Origin: Bacteroidia bacterium
GTDB lineage: Bacteria > Bacteroidota > Bacteroidia > M30B66
NCBI GenBank assembly: GCA_018401705.1
Contig: JAGYKL010000004.1
Location: 101,810-165,809 of the forward strand
DNA: 64,000 nt
Direction: 5' to 3'
The translations under genes and the position numbers were made by a program. Of the stretch, positions 44,449 to 53,909 are shown piece by piece. The notes below the pieces were generated by a model, which saw nothing but the letters and a program-made list of their open reading frames with translations, was not told the DNA's origin and did no database searches. Each line of letters starts with the position of its first letter. The stretch's first letter is position 1.

Positions 44449-44581
44449 AAGGAAGAAGGGGAAAGTTGAAAGTGAAAAGTTGAAAGGTTAAAGTTGAAAG
44501 GTTAAAGTTGAAAGGTTAAAGTTGAAAGGGGAATGTTGAAAGAGGAAAGTTGGAAGGTTAAAGTTGAAAGGGGAAAGTGAT
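44440..44581. repeat. Cytosine-free purine-rich stretch with 14-bp tandem repeats
   Basis: There is not a single C on the plus strand from 44440 to 44581. Inside, a 14-bp unit AAAGTTGAAAGGTT recurs in register at 44476, 44490, 44504 and 44518 (last copy ending GGGG), flanked by looser variants. It lies immediately downstream of, and partly overlaps, the end of the giant surface-protein gene. Confidence 0.85.
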
Positions 44582-44597
44582 CCCGATAGCTATCGGG
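44582..44597. repeat. 16-bp perfect palindrome
   Basis: CCCGATAGCTATCGGG is fully self-complementary and marks the sharp end of the cytosine-free stretch. It is not followed by a T-run. Confidence 0.85.
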
Positions 44598-44648
44598 AGG
44601 AAGGTATTACAATCATCTCCAACGCCTTAAGAATTAATCAAATTTTAT

Positions 44649-45093
44649 AGTCCCGCTGAGCTTGCCGAGAATTTTAAGTCCCCCTGAGCTTGTCGAAAAT
44701 TTTCAGTCCCCCTGAGTTTGTCGAAAATTTTAAGTCCCCCTGAGCTTGTCGAGAATTTTGAGTCCACCTGAGCTTGTCGAGAATTTTGAGTCCCCCTGAG
44801 CTTGTCGAGAATTTTGAGTCCACCTGAGCTTGTCGAGAATTTTAAGTCCCCCTGAGCTTGTCGAGAATTTTTTAGTCCCCCTGAGCTTGCCGAAAATTTT
44901 GAGTCCCCCTGAGCATGTCGAGAATTTTGAGTCCCCCTGAGCATGTCGAGAATTTTGAGTCCCCCTGAGCATGTCGAGAATTTTGAGTCCCCCTGAGCTT
45001 GTCGAAAATTTTGAGTCCCCCTGAGCTTGTCGAGAAAATTTTAGGTCCCCTGAGCTTGTCGAGAATTTTGAGTCCCCCTGAGCTTGTCGAAGG
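44649..45093. repeat. Sixteen tandem 28-bp REP-like units
   Basis: Sixteen head-to-tail units, most exactly 28 bases, share the core CTGAGCTTGTCGA followed by an AATTTTG-type spacer. Unit variants include GAGCATGTCGA (three consecutive copies) and TCCACCTGAG. The reading frame rotates because 28 is not a multiple of three, so repetitive ORFs on the minus strand here are artefacts. The core is one half of an inverted repeat completed at 45109-45129. Confidence 0.92.
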
Positions 45094-45129
45094 GGGGCGT
45101 AAAAAAATCCCCTTCGACAAGCTCAGGGG
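45075..45129. terminator. Large hairpin formed by the last repeat unit and an inverted copy
   Basis: The last unit (45075-45095) and a single inverted copy (45109-45129) form a perfect 21-bp stem with a 13-base loop. It sits between the surface-protein gene and tRNA-Cys, which converge here. A run of A in the loop and TTT after the stem make a terminator role possible, although the structure may simply be a REP element. Confidence 0.6.
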
Positions 45130-45144
45130 ATTTAGATTGTTTTG

Positions 45145-45215
45145 AGGTTTCGAGCGGATTCGAACCGCTGTACGAGGTTTTGCAGACCTCTGCCTAGCCA
45201 CTCGGCCACGAAACC
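45145..45215 (-). tRNA. tRNA-Cys (GCA anticodon)
   Basis: 71 bases on the minus strand. Acceptor GGTTTCG/CGAAACC, anticodon loop CTGCAAA (GCA) on the stem GAGGT/ACCTC, T-arm GCGGTTCGAATCCGC and discriminator T as expected for tRNA-Cys. It has its own complete promoter. Confidence 0.95.
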
Positions 45216-45228
45216 TTTAATAGGGCGA

Positions 45229-45258
45229 CAAAAGTACAAACAAATGGCTATTGTGCAA
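45229..45258 (-). promoter_or_regulatory. Promoter of tRNA-Cys
   Basis: TTG (45256-45258), 19-base spacer and TACTTTTG (45229-45236) on the minus strand, 13 bases before the mature 5' end of the tRNA. Confidence 0.65.
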
Positions 45259-45293
45259 GAAGAAAATGCCGGGAGTGAAGATTTTTAGGCAAA

Positions 45294-45491
45294 TTAGTTT
45301 TCACTAAAGGAATACGTCTTCAGACATTCAATGCAAAGGCAATCCATGTAATTTCTCCTAATCTCGGCGAGCTTCTCTTTTGAAATGAAAATCTTTTCGC
45401 ACCAGCAGCCCTCTTTTACAACGCACTCAAACTTATGCCCACATTTGGGACATGTCTTTTGCTTTTTCTTTCTGTTAAATCCTAATGCCAT
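45294..45491 (-). CDS. Cysteine-rich CWC family protein
   Basis: 65 residues. CPKCGHKFECVVKEGCWCEK contains the CxxC...C....CWC pattern of the cysteine-rich CWC family, followed by a C-terminal CLCIEC, so it probably binds a metal ion. It is 10 bases after folB on the same strand, making it the third gene of a gltX-folB unit. Function is unknown. Confidence 0.85.
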   Translation of the reverse strand: MALGFNRKKKQKTCPKCGHKFECVVKEGCWCEKIFISKEKLAEIRRNYMDCLCIECLKTYSFSEN

Positions 45492-45501
45492 CTGCTCGGT
45501 T

Positions 45502-45855
45502 TCAGCCTTTCAAAACCACCGAAATGCCACCTGTTTTTATTCCGATAGGTGGATTTCGTTTGGTGAGTGTTACATTTACTTCTTCAATCTGAGGAAAGTC
45601 AGTTTTAAGTCTTTGGATGATTCGTTTGGCCACATGCTCAAGTAAATCTGAACGCGTTTCCATCACTTCTTTAACTGCTTCAGATACATGAACGTAATCT
45701 AATGCATCTGCCAATTGGTCTGAATCAGCTGCTTGGCCCCAATCGCAGTCTATTTCAAGATTTACAATAAATGTTTGTCCACTTTTCTGTTCCTCAGGGT
45801 AAACTCCATGAAATGCATGAAATTCTAAGTCATGCAGGATTATTTTACCTTTCAT
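45502..45855 (-). CDS. folB: Dihydroneopterin aldolase
   Basis: 117 residues, the normal length. ILHDLEFHAFHGVYPEEQKSG with the catalytic Tyr and Glu region, LDYVHVSEAV, LLEHVAKRI and VTLTKRNPPI are the family's conserved blocks. It converts 7,8-dihydroneopterin to 6-hydroxymethyl-dihydropterin plus glycolaldehyde in folate synthesis. It lies 30 bases after gltX. Confidence 0.93.
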   Translation of the reverse strand: MKGKIILHDLEFHAFHGVYPEEQKSGQTFIVNLEIDCDWGQAADSDQLADALDYVHVSEAVKEVMETRSDLLEHVAKRIIQRLKTDFPQIEEVNVTLTKRNPPIGIKTGGISVVLKG

Positions 45856-45885
45856 AAGTACATAACATGAAGTAAGCTAAAGAGT

Positions 45886-47127
45886 TTAAGCAAATGCCTC
45901 TTTGGTATGCTTAAGTCCGTTTTCAAAACGGGAAATAACTTCGTCTTTGCCAAGCAAAGCGCAGATTTCGAACATTGAAGGTCCGGCAGAAAGTCCGGTT
46001 AATAGAATTCTAAATGCTTGCAATACCTTTCCTATTCCGGCTTCACGAGATTCCATATAAACCTTAGATGCATCTTCAATGCTTTGCGCATTATCGAAAT
46101 TACTTGATTTTAGAGCCTCTTTCCAACCTTCGAGTAAATCCTGAGTATCGGCTTTCCACTTTTTTCTTAAAGTGTCATCATCCCACGAAGTGGGAGCCTC
46201 AAAAAAGAAACGCGCATGCTCCATGAAATCTATCACGAAATTAGCTCTCTCTTTTACCAAAGAAACTACTGATTTTAAATATTCTTCATCAGCACTAAAG
46301 CCTGCTTCTGTGACTAAAGGCTTAAACTGAGCTGCTAATTCATCATCAGATTTTCTGATTAGATACTGATGATTGAACCACTTTGCTTTTTCGAAATCAA
46401 ATTTAGCTCCAGCCTTGCTTACACGATCAAGACTAAATGCTTCAACTAGTTCTTCAAGGCTGAATATCTCTTGAGTTGTGCCTGGATTCCATCCGAGCAT
46501 AGCGAGAAAATTAAGAACAGCTTCTGGATAATATCCTTTTTCACGATATCCTGAGGTAGTTTCACCCGTCTTCGGATCAAGCCAGTTTAAAGGAGCAACC
46601 GGAAAACCTAGTCTGTCGCCATCGCGCTTGCTAAGCTTACCATTTCCATCTGGCTTAAGAAGAAGCGGTAAGTGAGCAAATTCAGGCATTTTTGCTTCCC
46701 AACCGAGGTATCTGTATAAAAGCACATGAAGTGGGGCAGAAGGCAGCCATTCTTCACCACGTATAACGTGGGAAATATCCATAAGATAATCATCAACTAC
46801 GTTAGCCAGATGATAGGTTGGCATTCCGTCGGATTTGAAAAGAACCTTATCATCCATGTTCTGAGTGTGCACAACAATCCATCCGCGGATAATATCATGG
46901 AAACGAACTTCTTCCTGACGAGGTAATTTAATTCTTATTACATAAGGTTCACCTGCTTCCAAACGACGTTTCACTTCATCTTCGGGCAGTGTGACACTGT
47001 TAATCATTGAGTTTCGCGTAATTGCGTTGTATTGAGGAGAAGCAACTTTAGCAGCTTCCAAGTCTTTGCTGCATTTCGTCAAGCTCTTCAGGAGTATCGA
47101 AGGCATAGTAAGCAAAGCCAGCTTCAA
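45886..47127 (-). CDS. gltX: Glutamyl-tRNA synthetase, C-terminal part (frameshifted gene)
   Basis: True coding in this frame begins about 47058. [16 protein letters not shown] continues the N-terminal fragment exactly; the first 20 residues of this ORF are wrong-frame. [49 protein letters not shown] and the KMSKS-equivalent [12 protein letters not shown] (class I signature) are intact, as is the anticodon-binding region. It charges tRNA-Glu, possibly also tRNA-Gln in indirect pathways. An essential gene cannot tolerate this break, so the extra base is probably an error. Confidence 0.92.
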   Translation of the reverse strand: MKLALLTMPSILLKSLTKCSKDLEAAKVASPQYNAITRNSMINSVTLPEDEVKRRLEAGEPYVIRIKLPRQEEVRFHDIIRGWIVVHTQNMDDKVLFKSDGMPTYHLANVVDDYLMDISHVIRGEEWLPSAPLHVLLYRYLGWEAKMPEFAHLPLLLKPDGNGKLSKRDGDRLGFPVAPLNWLDPKTGETTSGYREKGYYPEAVLNFLAMLGWNPGTTQEIFSLEELVEAFSLDRVSKAGAKFDFEKAKWFNHQYLIRKSDDELAAQFKPLVTEAGFSADEEYLKSVVSLVKERANFVIDFMEHARFFFEAPTSWDDDTLRKKWKADTQDLLEGWKEALKSSNFDNAQSIEDASKVYMESREAGIGKVLQAFRILLTGLSAGPSMFEICALLGKDEVISRFENGLKHTKEAFA

Positions 47128-47428
47128 TTAGTTGGTCAGCATATGCACGATACATAGCTTTTCGTTCACTTTGACGATAAGGAGCGTGCGGACCACCATG
47201 CTTAGGACTTTCAACTGGATCAATTCCAAGCCAGTTTAGAGCTTCCATGATATACTCTTCGGCACCGGGAACAAAGCGAGTTTGGTCAGTATCTTCAACT
47301 CGTAGAAGGAAATCTCCTCCATGTTTTTTGGCAAAAAGATAATTGTAAAGAGCAGTTCTTACTCCACCAATATGTAAATAGCCCGTTGGTGATGGGGCAA
47401 AACGAACTCGAACACGACGATCAGACAT
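47048..47428 (-). CDS. gltX: Glutamyl-tRNA synthetase, N-terminal part (frameshifted gene)
   Basis: [20 protein letters not shown] contains the HIGH-equivalent class I motif (HIGG). [12 protein letters not shown] and [17 protein letters not shown] follow normally, then GSC and a stop. Removing one C of the CC at 47058-47059 (plus strand) restores ...[11 protein letters not shown]... and one continuous synthetase of about 513 residues spanning 45886-47428. Confidence 0.92.
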   Translation of the reverse strand: MSDRRVRVRFAPSPTGYLHIGGVRTALYNYLFAKKHGGDFLLRVEDTDQTRFVPGAEEYIMEALNWLGIDPVESPKHGGPHAPYRQSERKAMYRAYADQLIEAGFAYYAFDTPEELDEMQQRLGSC

Positions 47429-47449
47429 AAGCTTATGTTTTCAGGGGCG

Positions 47450-47457
47450 CAAAAATA
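47450..47457 (-). promoter_or_regulatory. Promoter -7-type box upstream of gltX
   Basis: TATTTTTG on the minus strand, 21 bases before the gltX ATG. The upstream element at the right distance is not a clear TTG. Confidence 0.42.
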
Positions 47458-47570
47458 GGGAAAAGCAATGTCATTAACATTGTTGATGTAAAAGCTTTCA
47501 AAAGCAAGATGAAAGACAGATTCAAGTTGGCTTTATATTGAGCCATGAAAAAATCGCAATGTTAATTTAA

Positions 47571-50500
47571 CTACCTGAAAACATTGACTGTTCCTTGCAA
47601 TTCTTCCATTTCGCCATTTAACATTTGAACAGCAAGTATGTAGAAATAAGTTCCGTCATCAACCTTTTCACCTCTCAGGTTAGTTCCATCCCAATCATAA
47701 TCAACACCATTAAGTTCTTTAATAAGCTTGCCCCAACGGTCGAAAATAGTTGCTTTGTAAATAATTCCTCCAGCTACTTTGAAAGACAAGAAATCATTGT
47801 ACCCGTCAGAGTTAGGGCTAAAAGCATTTGGGGTGTTGTCTAAGTCGCAATTAATTGCTTCAACAATTACTGAATCGGTAAATCGACAACCGAATTCATC
47901 ATAAACAGTTAGATACACAATATCACTTTCGTAAATCATCACCGAATTTGCTGAACTTCCAGTACTCCAGTTGTAGGCTGTTGCTTCAATAGGAGCAGTA
48001 AGTTGAAATGAGCCACCTTCGCAGAATTCAACATCATCATAAATAAAAGCAAAAACAGGGTATGGCTGAGGTTCAAGATTTGCGCTTGTTATAGAAGATA
48101 AGCACATATTTATGCCATATTGAAGGCCTAGACCAGAAACCATATCGGCCTGAAAACTTGGAATGAAAGCGATATTGTCTCCATTGGTTTGAAGAACATC
48201 AGGTCCGAACCAGCTTATGTTAGCTCCAACAGTGTTAAGAGAATCAGCATTATATAAGAATAGAGTATCGCCTATACAGATATTTAATAATGAAGAAATT
48301 GTAGGAACGGCTGGTGGAATTGCGGAAACGAAAACCAAAACTGAATCAGTTCTAACACAGTTACTATCGCGTGAAGTGAGATAATAATAGCCAGAATCGC
48401 CTGTATTAGCGGGGAAAACAATATGCTGTAATCCGGAGCTGTTTGTTTGAGGTCCCTGCCAGGTATAGTTATAATCGCTGGTTTGCGTAGTATTGATTAA
48501 GAGTTGTTCGCCCGAGCAAATAGAATCTTGCGAAATGATTGAAGGTTCTTCAAGAAAGCGCTCTGTTAATGTAGTAATAATTGGGTCATCGTAGGTGCAA
48601 TAACCAGAATCTACAAGAGCTTCGAATGAATAAACTCCTGCTTGAATTGATTGAATTTGAGAAATACCAAGTTCGAAGCTTTGCTCGTTTAATTGGTTGG
48701 GGCCAGTCCAAACGCCTGACGAAATCCCTTGAGAGCCAGCAGGTATAAGAATAATTGTGTCTCCGGCACAGAAGATATAATTCTCAGGTAAAGTTGGGTA
48801 AACAGCCACCGAGTTAAGAAGGAGCTCAGTACCTACCCATTCACTTTTGCATCCTGTAGTTGAATTCTGAGCGTATCCGCCGATAGGCTGAAGATTTTGT
48901 GTTACTTCAACGGTAATTGAGTTCCCTATTTCAATTTCAGGACTTTCTTCATCAATTGACCAATGAATTTGGTGGGGGCTATCGGAAGTAACTTCTAGAG
49001 CAGTTCCAGGGCAAGCTGGAGTATGTATGAAATTTGGTTCAGGCGGATTTAGATTCAACACAATAGAAGTTCCAGAGGTGTATGAGCAGTTTAAAGTATC
49101 ACTTATAAAAACACTGTAATAGGCTCCCTGCGTAACCATTATTGTGTCACTAAAGGAACCATTAGACCATTGGTAAAAGTTTGCATTGGGGCTTGCTACA
49201 AGATAAGTCGTATCGCCAGGGCAAAGTGAACTAGCACCAATTAATTCTAGTTGTTCAGGACCAATTCCTTTTGGAACAAAAAAATTGAAAGTGTCGGAGA
49301 GAGCGCACACTTCAACTGCAACCGAATAAAACCCTTCTGCAGAAATGAACTTAATAGTATCGGAACCATTTAAGGGAGGCAACCAAGTCCACGTTAAAAA
49401 GGAATCTGCATCTAGTTTAATCATTGCCGGGGAATTACCGCATATAGTGTCTAAGGCAATAGTGTCTGGTAGTAAGGTTGTAATATTTCTCACTAATTTC
49501 TTTTTTGATACAAGCGGACATCCGGTAGTGTCAATAAACCTGTAGAAATATACTCCAGGATAGAGCGTGAATAATGTGTCGGCAGGATATTCTGCATAAG
49601 AAGGTCCATTCCACACATGTTCATTACCTGGATTAGGAATTAGAGCAATTTCCTCTTCAGGGCATTTAAATCCATTGAATGGGTTAGATATAATTGTAGG
49701 AGAGGGTTTGAATCGGATGGGGTAATTTATAAATCCGGGTTCTAAGCAGTTTTGAATAATGTAAACTGAATCAAACTGAATTCGAATATTAGATTGAGAA
49801 AAGAAATCAAAGTTATAAGTGTTTGGATCAACTAGTTCATCTTGAACGTATACTGTGTATGGAACATCTTGAGGAAATACTTCAAAAGAAACACTAAGTG
49901 TATCTCCCGGACACATAAACCCTTGTGTAGGGTTGAAGACGACATCAATACTGTCGGGTTCTCTTATTTGAACATATATTTCTTTTTGAAAAACTAAAAT
50001 CGTATCAACATAATCGATTGGCTGCAAAATAGCGGTGCTTACAGTAATCCAGCCGTTTTGAGAAAATCGCGCAAAATTATAGTGGTTTACAAAGGAAAAT
50101 GCTGGAATTGTGTCTTCGTCTTCATCAATTGTTGAGAATTGAACCCCTTGCCCTGCGATTAGCCACTGAACAATATTGGAAATATTGAATGAATCTGTGT
50201 AAAAATTCAAACTATCATCTAGCACAAATCTTACTAATTCGTTTTTGCAGACAGATATCGTATCGAGAGGTGCACCAAAAATAAAATATTCAAGATTTAA
50301 TTCAATTGAAGGTGCACCAAAACAGCAGCCAGCTGCACCAATATTTCTAACTTCAATACAGTTTTGAAAACTGCAACCCTGAGGCGTAATTCTCTCGTAA
50401 TAATATTTTCCACCCTGAATCAATTCAACACTGTCTTCATTAAAGCTAAGTATTTCAGAAACGCTGCTGCCCCATGCAATAAAATGCCATACCAGACTAT

Positions 50501-52406
50501 CGCCGGGAAACGACTCTCCAAATCCAATCAACGTATCGGCTAACAATTTTGAAACTTTAGTTTTACATCCATCATTCAAAGTTTCAATTGAATTCGCGCC
50601 AACAACACCTACATCAGGAGGGCCATTGTTAGGATAAACATTTAAATACACCGAATCTCTTAAAGTTCTGCAACCATCATTGCTTGACAGTCTAACTTCA
50701 TAAATGCCAGGTTGATCAGCAAAAGTCACACTTTGAGGAGAACCTACTCTGAAAAACCTAAGGTTGTAGCCTTCTTTATAAAACTCTGCAAGGTTTGTAT
50801 CGGCAAATAGTTCAATTGGTTCGCAGTTAAATAAACTGTCTTGATTGGGAATAATTTTAGGTGTGACTTGATTTTTAAAGCAATCTTGCTGTTGAGACCG
50901 GTCATAAATATCTATAATTGGCAAAGTAGCATCTATGAAGGTTCCGGTAAAACAATCCTTATTGCCAAAGCTCGATATAGCTCCTACTGTTCCATATTCT
51001 GATTGGCCGCAAAAATTATTATTGATATTTAATTGATTCGTTCCAGCATAAGTCCATAAAGGAGATTTCTGAAAATATAGTTTGTCTTCAAAGGATCCAC
51101 CTAAAACAGGATTAAGCAGTCCTTTGCTGTAGATACAGTTTACATCATCATTTCCAATTCCTCCAAAATGTTGTTTATACAATCGCAGATTTACTCCATT
51201 TGTTTGGTAAGAACTAACAAAAATATCGTCGTATCCTATGCTATTGAACAAGCCAGACTCGTTGACATTGTTCATGCTTTGAAGAGTACAACGGAAGCGG
51301 CCTGAAACCCAAAGGTTTCCGAACGAATTATAGCTGATATCTTCTAGTGTAACTAAGCTAGAGCTAGATTCCTGAAAATGTCCTAGATAATTACCATTAT
51401 CATTTTGACAGAAAACTCCGAAAATATTGTTGCTATTTTGAGTAGAAATTGTTGGGAAGTCGGCGCTGCCGGGGAAGCTTACAGAGTTGGAAAATTCACC
51501 TGCAAAAGCCACTTGATTAGATCGTACATCAACGGCCTTTATATCTAGCCCAGAAGAAGAAATGGGTTTTGACCAAAGCAGACTGGCATTGCCATCAATT
51601 TTAAGAAGTGCCCAGCCGGTTTGGCTTCCCAAGTTGACAGAGTTTGATCCAACCGACACATTCTGTATTCCTTGCACAGCAAGGAAAATGTTACCACTTT
51701 GATCTATGGCAAGATTCGTTATTCGGTCATTTTCAGGAGAGTGAATTATTGCACCATCTACAACAAGCCCCGAGTTATTGATTTTTACTAAAAATGCATC
51801 TAAGCCCAAAACTCCACTTTGGTTGAGTAATTGAGTGCTGGTAGTGTTTATGATACTTCCAAATTGAGTTTCTCCAAAGAATTGTCCCGAAATCCAAATG
51901 CTATTATCAGGTGAAACTCCAATTCCGGAGATAGTCTCTACGCCATCTCCTCCATAGCTATTAAGCCAAAGTACGTTTCCATTATTATCGATTTTGGCTA
52001 TAAAAATATCTTGAGAGCCAGAAGCTGAGGTAATATTGAAATTCTCAATTGAAATTAATTCCTGGAAGATTCCACCAACATAAATAGAACCGTCTGTGCT
52101 TCTTGTAATGACCATTCCACGATCAGAAAGAGGCCCATTGATTCCTAATGCCCAAATGTAATCACCAGTGCTATTTTGACAGGCAACATAGCCTTCATCA
52201 AATCCAAGATGATCCATTAAGTTGATGCCGAAATAACACTCCTCAGTATAATATCCGGTAGAAAAAACCCGGTTATTACCAAATACAACATCATTGCACT
52301 CATCAATTCCACCTGCACCTACAGCATTGATGAAGTTTCCAACCTGTGAAAATCCACACTGAATACCCAAAAGGAGAAAAAATAGTGGTAGGATTTTGTT
52401 GCGCAC
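47571..52406 (-). CDS. Giant secreted protein with propeller-like N-terminus and T9SS type B sorting domain
   Basis: 1,611 residues from a GTG start (signal peptide RNKILPLFFLLLGIQCGFSQ). Residues about 20-470 have SBBP-like repeats (GSIYVGGIFQ, NSIWISGQFFGETQFG, GNVLWLNSYGGDG) suggesting a beta-propeller. The middle holds Ig-like segments of the C.GD..L....A..Y.WS.G pattern seen in surface giants. The end (TPNAFSPNSDGYNDFLSF ... ATIFDRWGKLIKELNGVDYD ... GTYFYIL) is a type B T9SS sorting domain. It should be displayed on the surface; the ligand is unknown. No sequence break is seen over 4.8 kb. Confidence 0.88.
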   Translation of the reverse strand: MRNKILPLFFLLLGIQCGFSQVGNFINAVGAGGIDECNDVVFGNNRVFSTGYYTEECYFGINLMDHLGFDEGYVACQNSTGDYIWALGINGPLSDRGMVITRSTDGSIYVGGIFQELISIENFNITSASGSQDIFIAKIDNNGNVLWLNSYGGDGVETISGIGVSPDNSIWISGQFFGETQFGSIINTTSTQLLNQSGVLGLDAFLVKINNSGLVVDGAIIHSPENDRITNLAIDQSGNIFLAVQGIQNVSVGSNSVNLGSQTGWALLKIDGNASLLWSKPISSSGLDIKAVDVRSNQVAFAGEFSNSVSFPGSADFPTISTQNSNNIFGVFCQNDNGNYLGHFQESSSSLVTLEDISYNSFGNLWVSGRFRCTLQSMNNVNESGLFNSIGYDDIFVSSYQTNGVNLRLYKQHFGGIGNDDVNCIYSKGLLNPVLGGSFEDKLYFQKSPLWTYAGTNQLNINNNFCGQSEYGTVGAISSFGNKDCFTGTFIDATLPIIDIYDRSQQQDCFKNQVTPKIIPNQDSLFNCEPIELFADTNLAEFYKEGYNLRFFRVGSPQSVTFADQPGIYEVRLSSNDGCRTLRDSVYLNVYPNNGPPDVGVVGANSIETLNDGCKTKVSKLLADTLIGFGESFPGDSLVWHFIAWGSSVSEILSFNEDSVELIQGGKYYYERITPQGCSFQNCIEVRNIGAAGCCFGAPSIELNLEYFIFGAPLDTISVCKNELVRFVLDDSLNFYTDSFNISNIVQWLIAGQGVQFSTIDEDEDTIPAFSFVNHYNFARFSQNGWITVSTAILQPIDYVDTILVFQKEIYVQIREPDSIDVVFNPTQGFMCPGDTLSVSFEVFPQDVPYTVYVQDELVDPNTYNFDFFSQSNIRIQFDSVYIIQNCLEPGFINYPIRFKPSPTIISNPFNGFKCPEEEIALIPNPGNEHVWNGPSYAEYPADTLFTLYPGVYFYRFIDTTGCPLVSKKKLVRNITTLLPDTIALDTICGNSPAMIKLDADSFLTWTWLPPLNGSDTIKFISAEGFYSVAVEVCALSDTFNFFVPKGIGPEQLELIGASSLCPGDTTYLVASPNANFYQWSNGSFSDTIMVTQGAYYSVFISDTLNCSYTSGTSIVLNLNPPEPNFIHTPACPGTALEVTSDSPHQIHWSIDEESPEIEIGNSITVEVTQNLQPIGGYAQNSTTGCKSEWVGTELLLNSVAVYPTLPENYIFCAGDTIILIPAGSQGISSGVWTGPNQLNEQSFELGISQIQSIQAGVYSFEALVDSGYCTYDDPIITTLTERFLEEPSIISQDSICSGEQLLINTTQTSDYNYTWQGPQTNSSGLQHIVFPANTGDSGYYYLTSRDSNCVRTDSVLVFVSAIPPAVPTISSLLNICIGDTLFLYNADSLNTVGANISWFGPDVLQTNGDNIAFIPSFQADMVSGLGLQYGINMCLSSITSANLEPQPYPVFAFIYDDVEFCEGGSFQLTAPIEATAYNWSTGSSANSVMIYESDIVYLTVYDEFGCRFTDSVIVEAINCDLDNTPNAFSPNSDGYNDFLSFKVAGGIIYKATIFDRWGKLIKELNGVDYDWDGTNLRGEKVDDGTYFYILAVQMLNGEMEELQGTVNVFR

Positions 52407-52565
52407 TGCTAGCCGGTCTATTGGTGAAATATATTTATCTAAAGTATATTATTATTGTATTAATTCAAAGCATTGATTATTGTTATTCCCAATATTTGAT
52501 TTTGAATTTGTTTGATGCTAAACACAAGGTTTAATATTGAGAGGATCTTGCATGAAGAGGCTTCT

Positions 52566-53903
52566 TTAGTCAAGAGATATTTCTTTCCTTATTCTCCAGC
52601 TTTTTGGCAAGCTATTATTAACCCGATTAGGTAATGCATTTCCCCAACCTAAAGCCAAACCTTCAAACCGAATTAAATTTATTCCTTCGGTATTGTAAGT
52701 ATTCGGAATGGCCTCTTTTTTTAGGTATCTCAATGCCATTTCGAGATTCAAGTCAATAACATTAATTTCAGGATTAAGTGCGACAAACATCGCTAACTCA
52801 TGATCGGGAATAAATTTCTTGCCTTTTAATTCCCCACTTAATATGCCTGTTTTTAAAAGATGAAGGTGTTTTTCAAAGGCAAAAATATGGTTGAGAAGGT
52901 CTACACTGATAATGTTTTCTCCCAAGTGATTTTTATGTTGAGCAAAAGATGAAGGCTGAGCTATGAATGAAGCAATTTCATTTTGAAGTTGGTATGATTT
53001 AGAGGCGGGATGAAAGTTTTCAAGGTCTCCATCAGTTTTCCTCAACACTGATATAAATAGTCCTTCCGATTCGCTTAGATGAGGATAAAAACGATAGCCT
53101 AATTCAGTTTTAATAATGCTATTTTGAATATGCAGTTTTTCAATAGTGATAAGTTCTGCTTTATGCTCATTAATTAATCTTTCAATAATATCCTCATCCT
53201 CCTGCAAGGAGTAACTACAAGTAGAATAAATCATTACCCCATCTGGTTTAAGTGCAGGCCAAACATCGTTAAGTATGCGTTCTTGTCTTAAAGCACAATG
53301 CTCAACAGCTTCTTCCGACCAATGATTCATTGCTGCAGGATCTTTTCTAAACATGCCAGATCCAGAACATGGAGCATCAACAACAATTACATCGAATCTG
53401 GCTTTTAGACGAGAAAATTGTTTCGGGTCATTATTACTAACTAAAACGTTGGCATATCCCCAACGGTCGATATTTTCTTTCAGGATTCCTGCACGTGACT
53501 TAATAACCTCATTGGCCAGGAGTGTGCCTCTGCCATTAAGAAATGATGCTATTAAAGTGCTTTTTCCACCGGGAGCTGCACAAAGGTCCAAGATGCAAGG
53601 CTTGTCTTCTGCATCCACAACTTGTTGTAGAATTGCTTCAAGGCTCATTGAGGCGGCTTCCTGCACATAATATGCTCCTGCATGAAACTTTGGGTCTAAA
53701 GTAAAATCGGGGCGGGAGGGAAGGTATCTGCCTAAGTCTGACCAAGGAACTTTTGGAAGTTCATTAAATAGGTTTTTTCCTTTCAGGGGATGCAGCCTCA
53801 CACTCACAGGAGCCATTGTAGCATGAGCTTGCGAGAACTCCTCAAAATTGAGATGGTGTAGAGGTGATAAATGTTCTTTGAAGCCTTCGGGAAAAACAGA
53901 CAT
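52566..53903 (-). CDS. RsmF/NSUN-like 16S rRNA m5C methyltransferase
   Basis: 445 residues from the ATG at 53903; the TTG three codons upstream lies in the promoter box. ILDLCAAPGGKST (AdoMet-binding), NDPKQF, VDAPCSGSGMFRKDP (first cysteine) and IYSTCSYSLQEDE (catalytic TCS cysteine) are the NOL1/NOP2/Sun motifs. The C-terminal 170 residues match the RsmF-type extension, ending with an RNA-binding PUA-like part (LGWGNALPNRVNNSLPKSWR). It methylates cytosine in rRNA. It lies downstream of rplT behind a terminator and its own promoter. Confidence 0.9.
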   Translation of the reverse strand: MSVFPEGFKEHLSPLHHLNFEEFSQAHATMAPVSVRLHPLKGKNLFNELPKVPWSDLGRYLPSRPDFTLDPKFHAGAYYVQEAASMSLEAILQQVVDAEDKPCILDLCAAPGGKSTLIASFLNGRGTLLANEVIKSRAGILKENIDRWGYANVLVSNNDPKQFSRLKARFDVIVVDAPCSGSGMFRKDPAAMNHWSEEAVEHCALRQERILNDVWPALKPDGVMIYSTCSYSLQEDEDIIERLINEHKAELITIEKLHIQNSIIKTELGYRFYPHLSESEGLFISVLRKTDGDLENFHPASKSYQLQNEIASFIAQPSSFAQHKNHLGENIISVDLLNHIFAFEKHLHLLKTGILSGELKGKKFIPDHELAMFVALNPEINVIDLNLEMALRYLKKEAIPNTYNTEGINLIRFEGLALGWGNALPNRVNNSLPKSWRIRKEISLD

Positions 53904-53909
53904 GGGATA

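Noticed and set aside
44649-45093. A CRISPR array
   Set aside because: The units are directly adjacent with no unique spacers of constant length, and no cas gene is near.
44645-45111. Three repetitive minus-strand ORFs (about 80-110 residues) over the 28-bp repeats
   Set aside because: They are translations of non-coding tandem repeats; a 28-bp period reads through all frames, and one runs into the tRNA-Cys gene.
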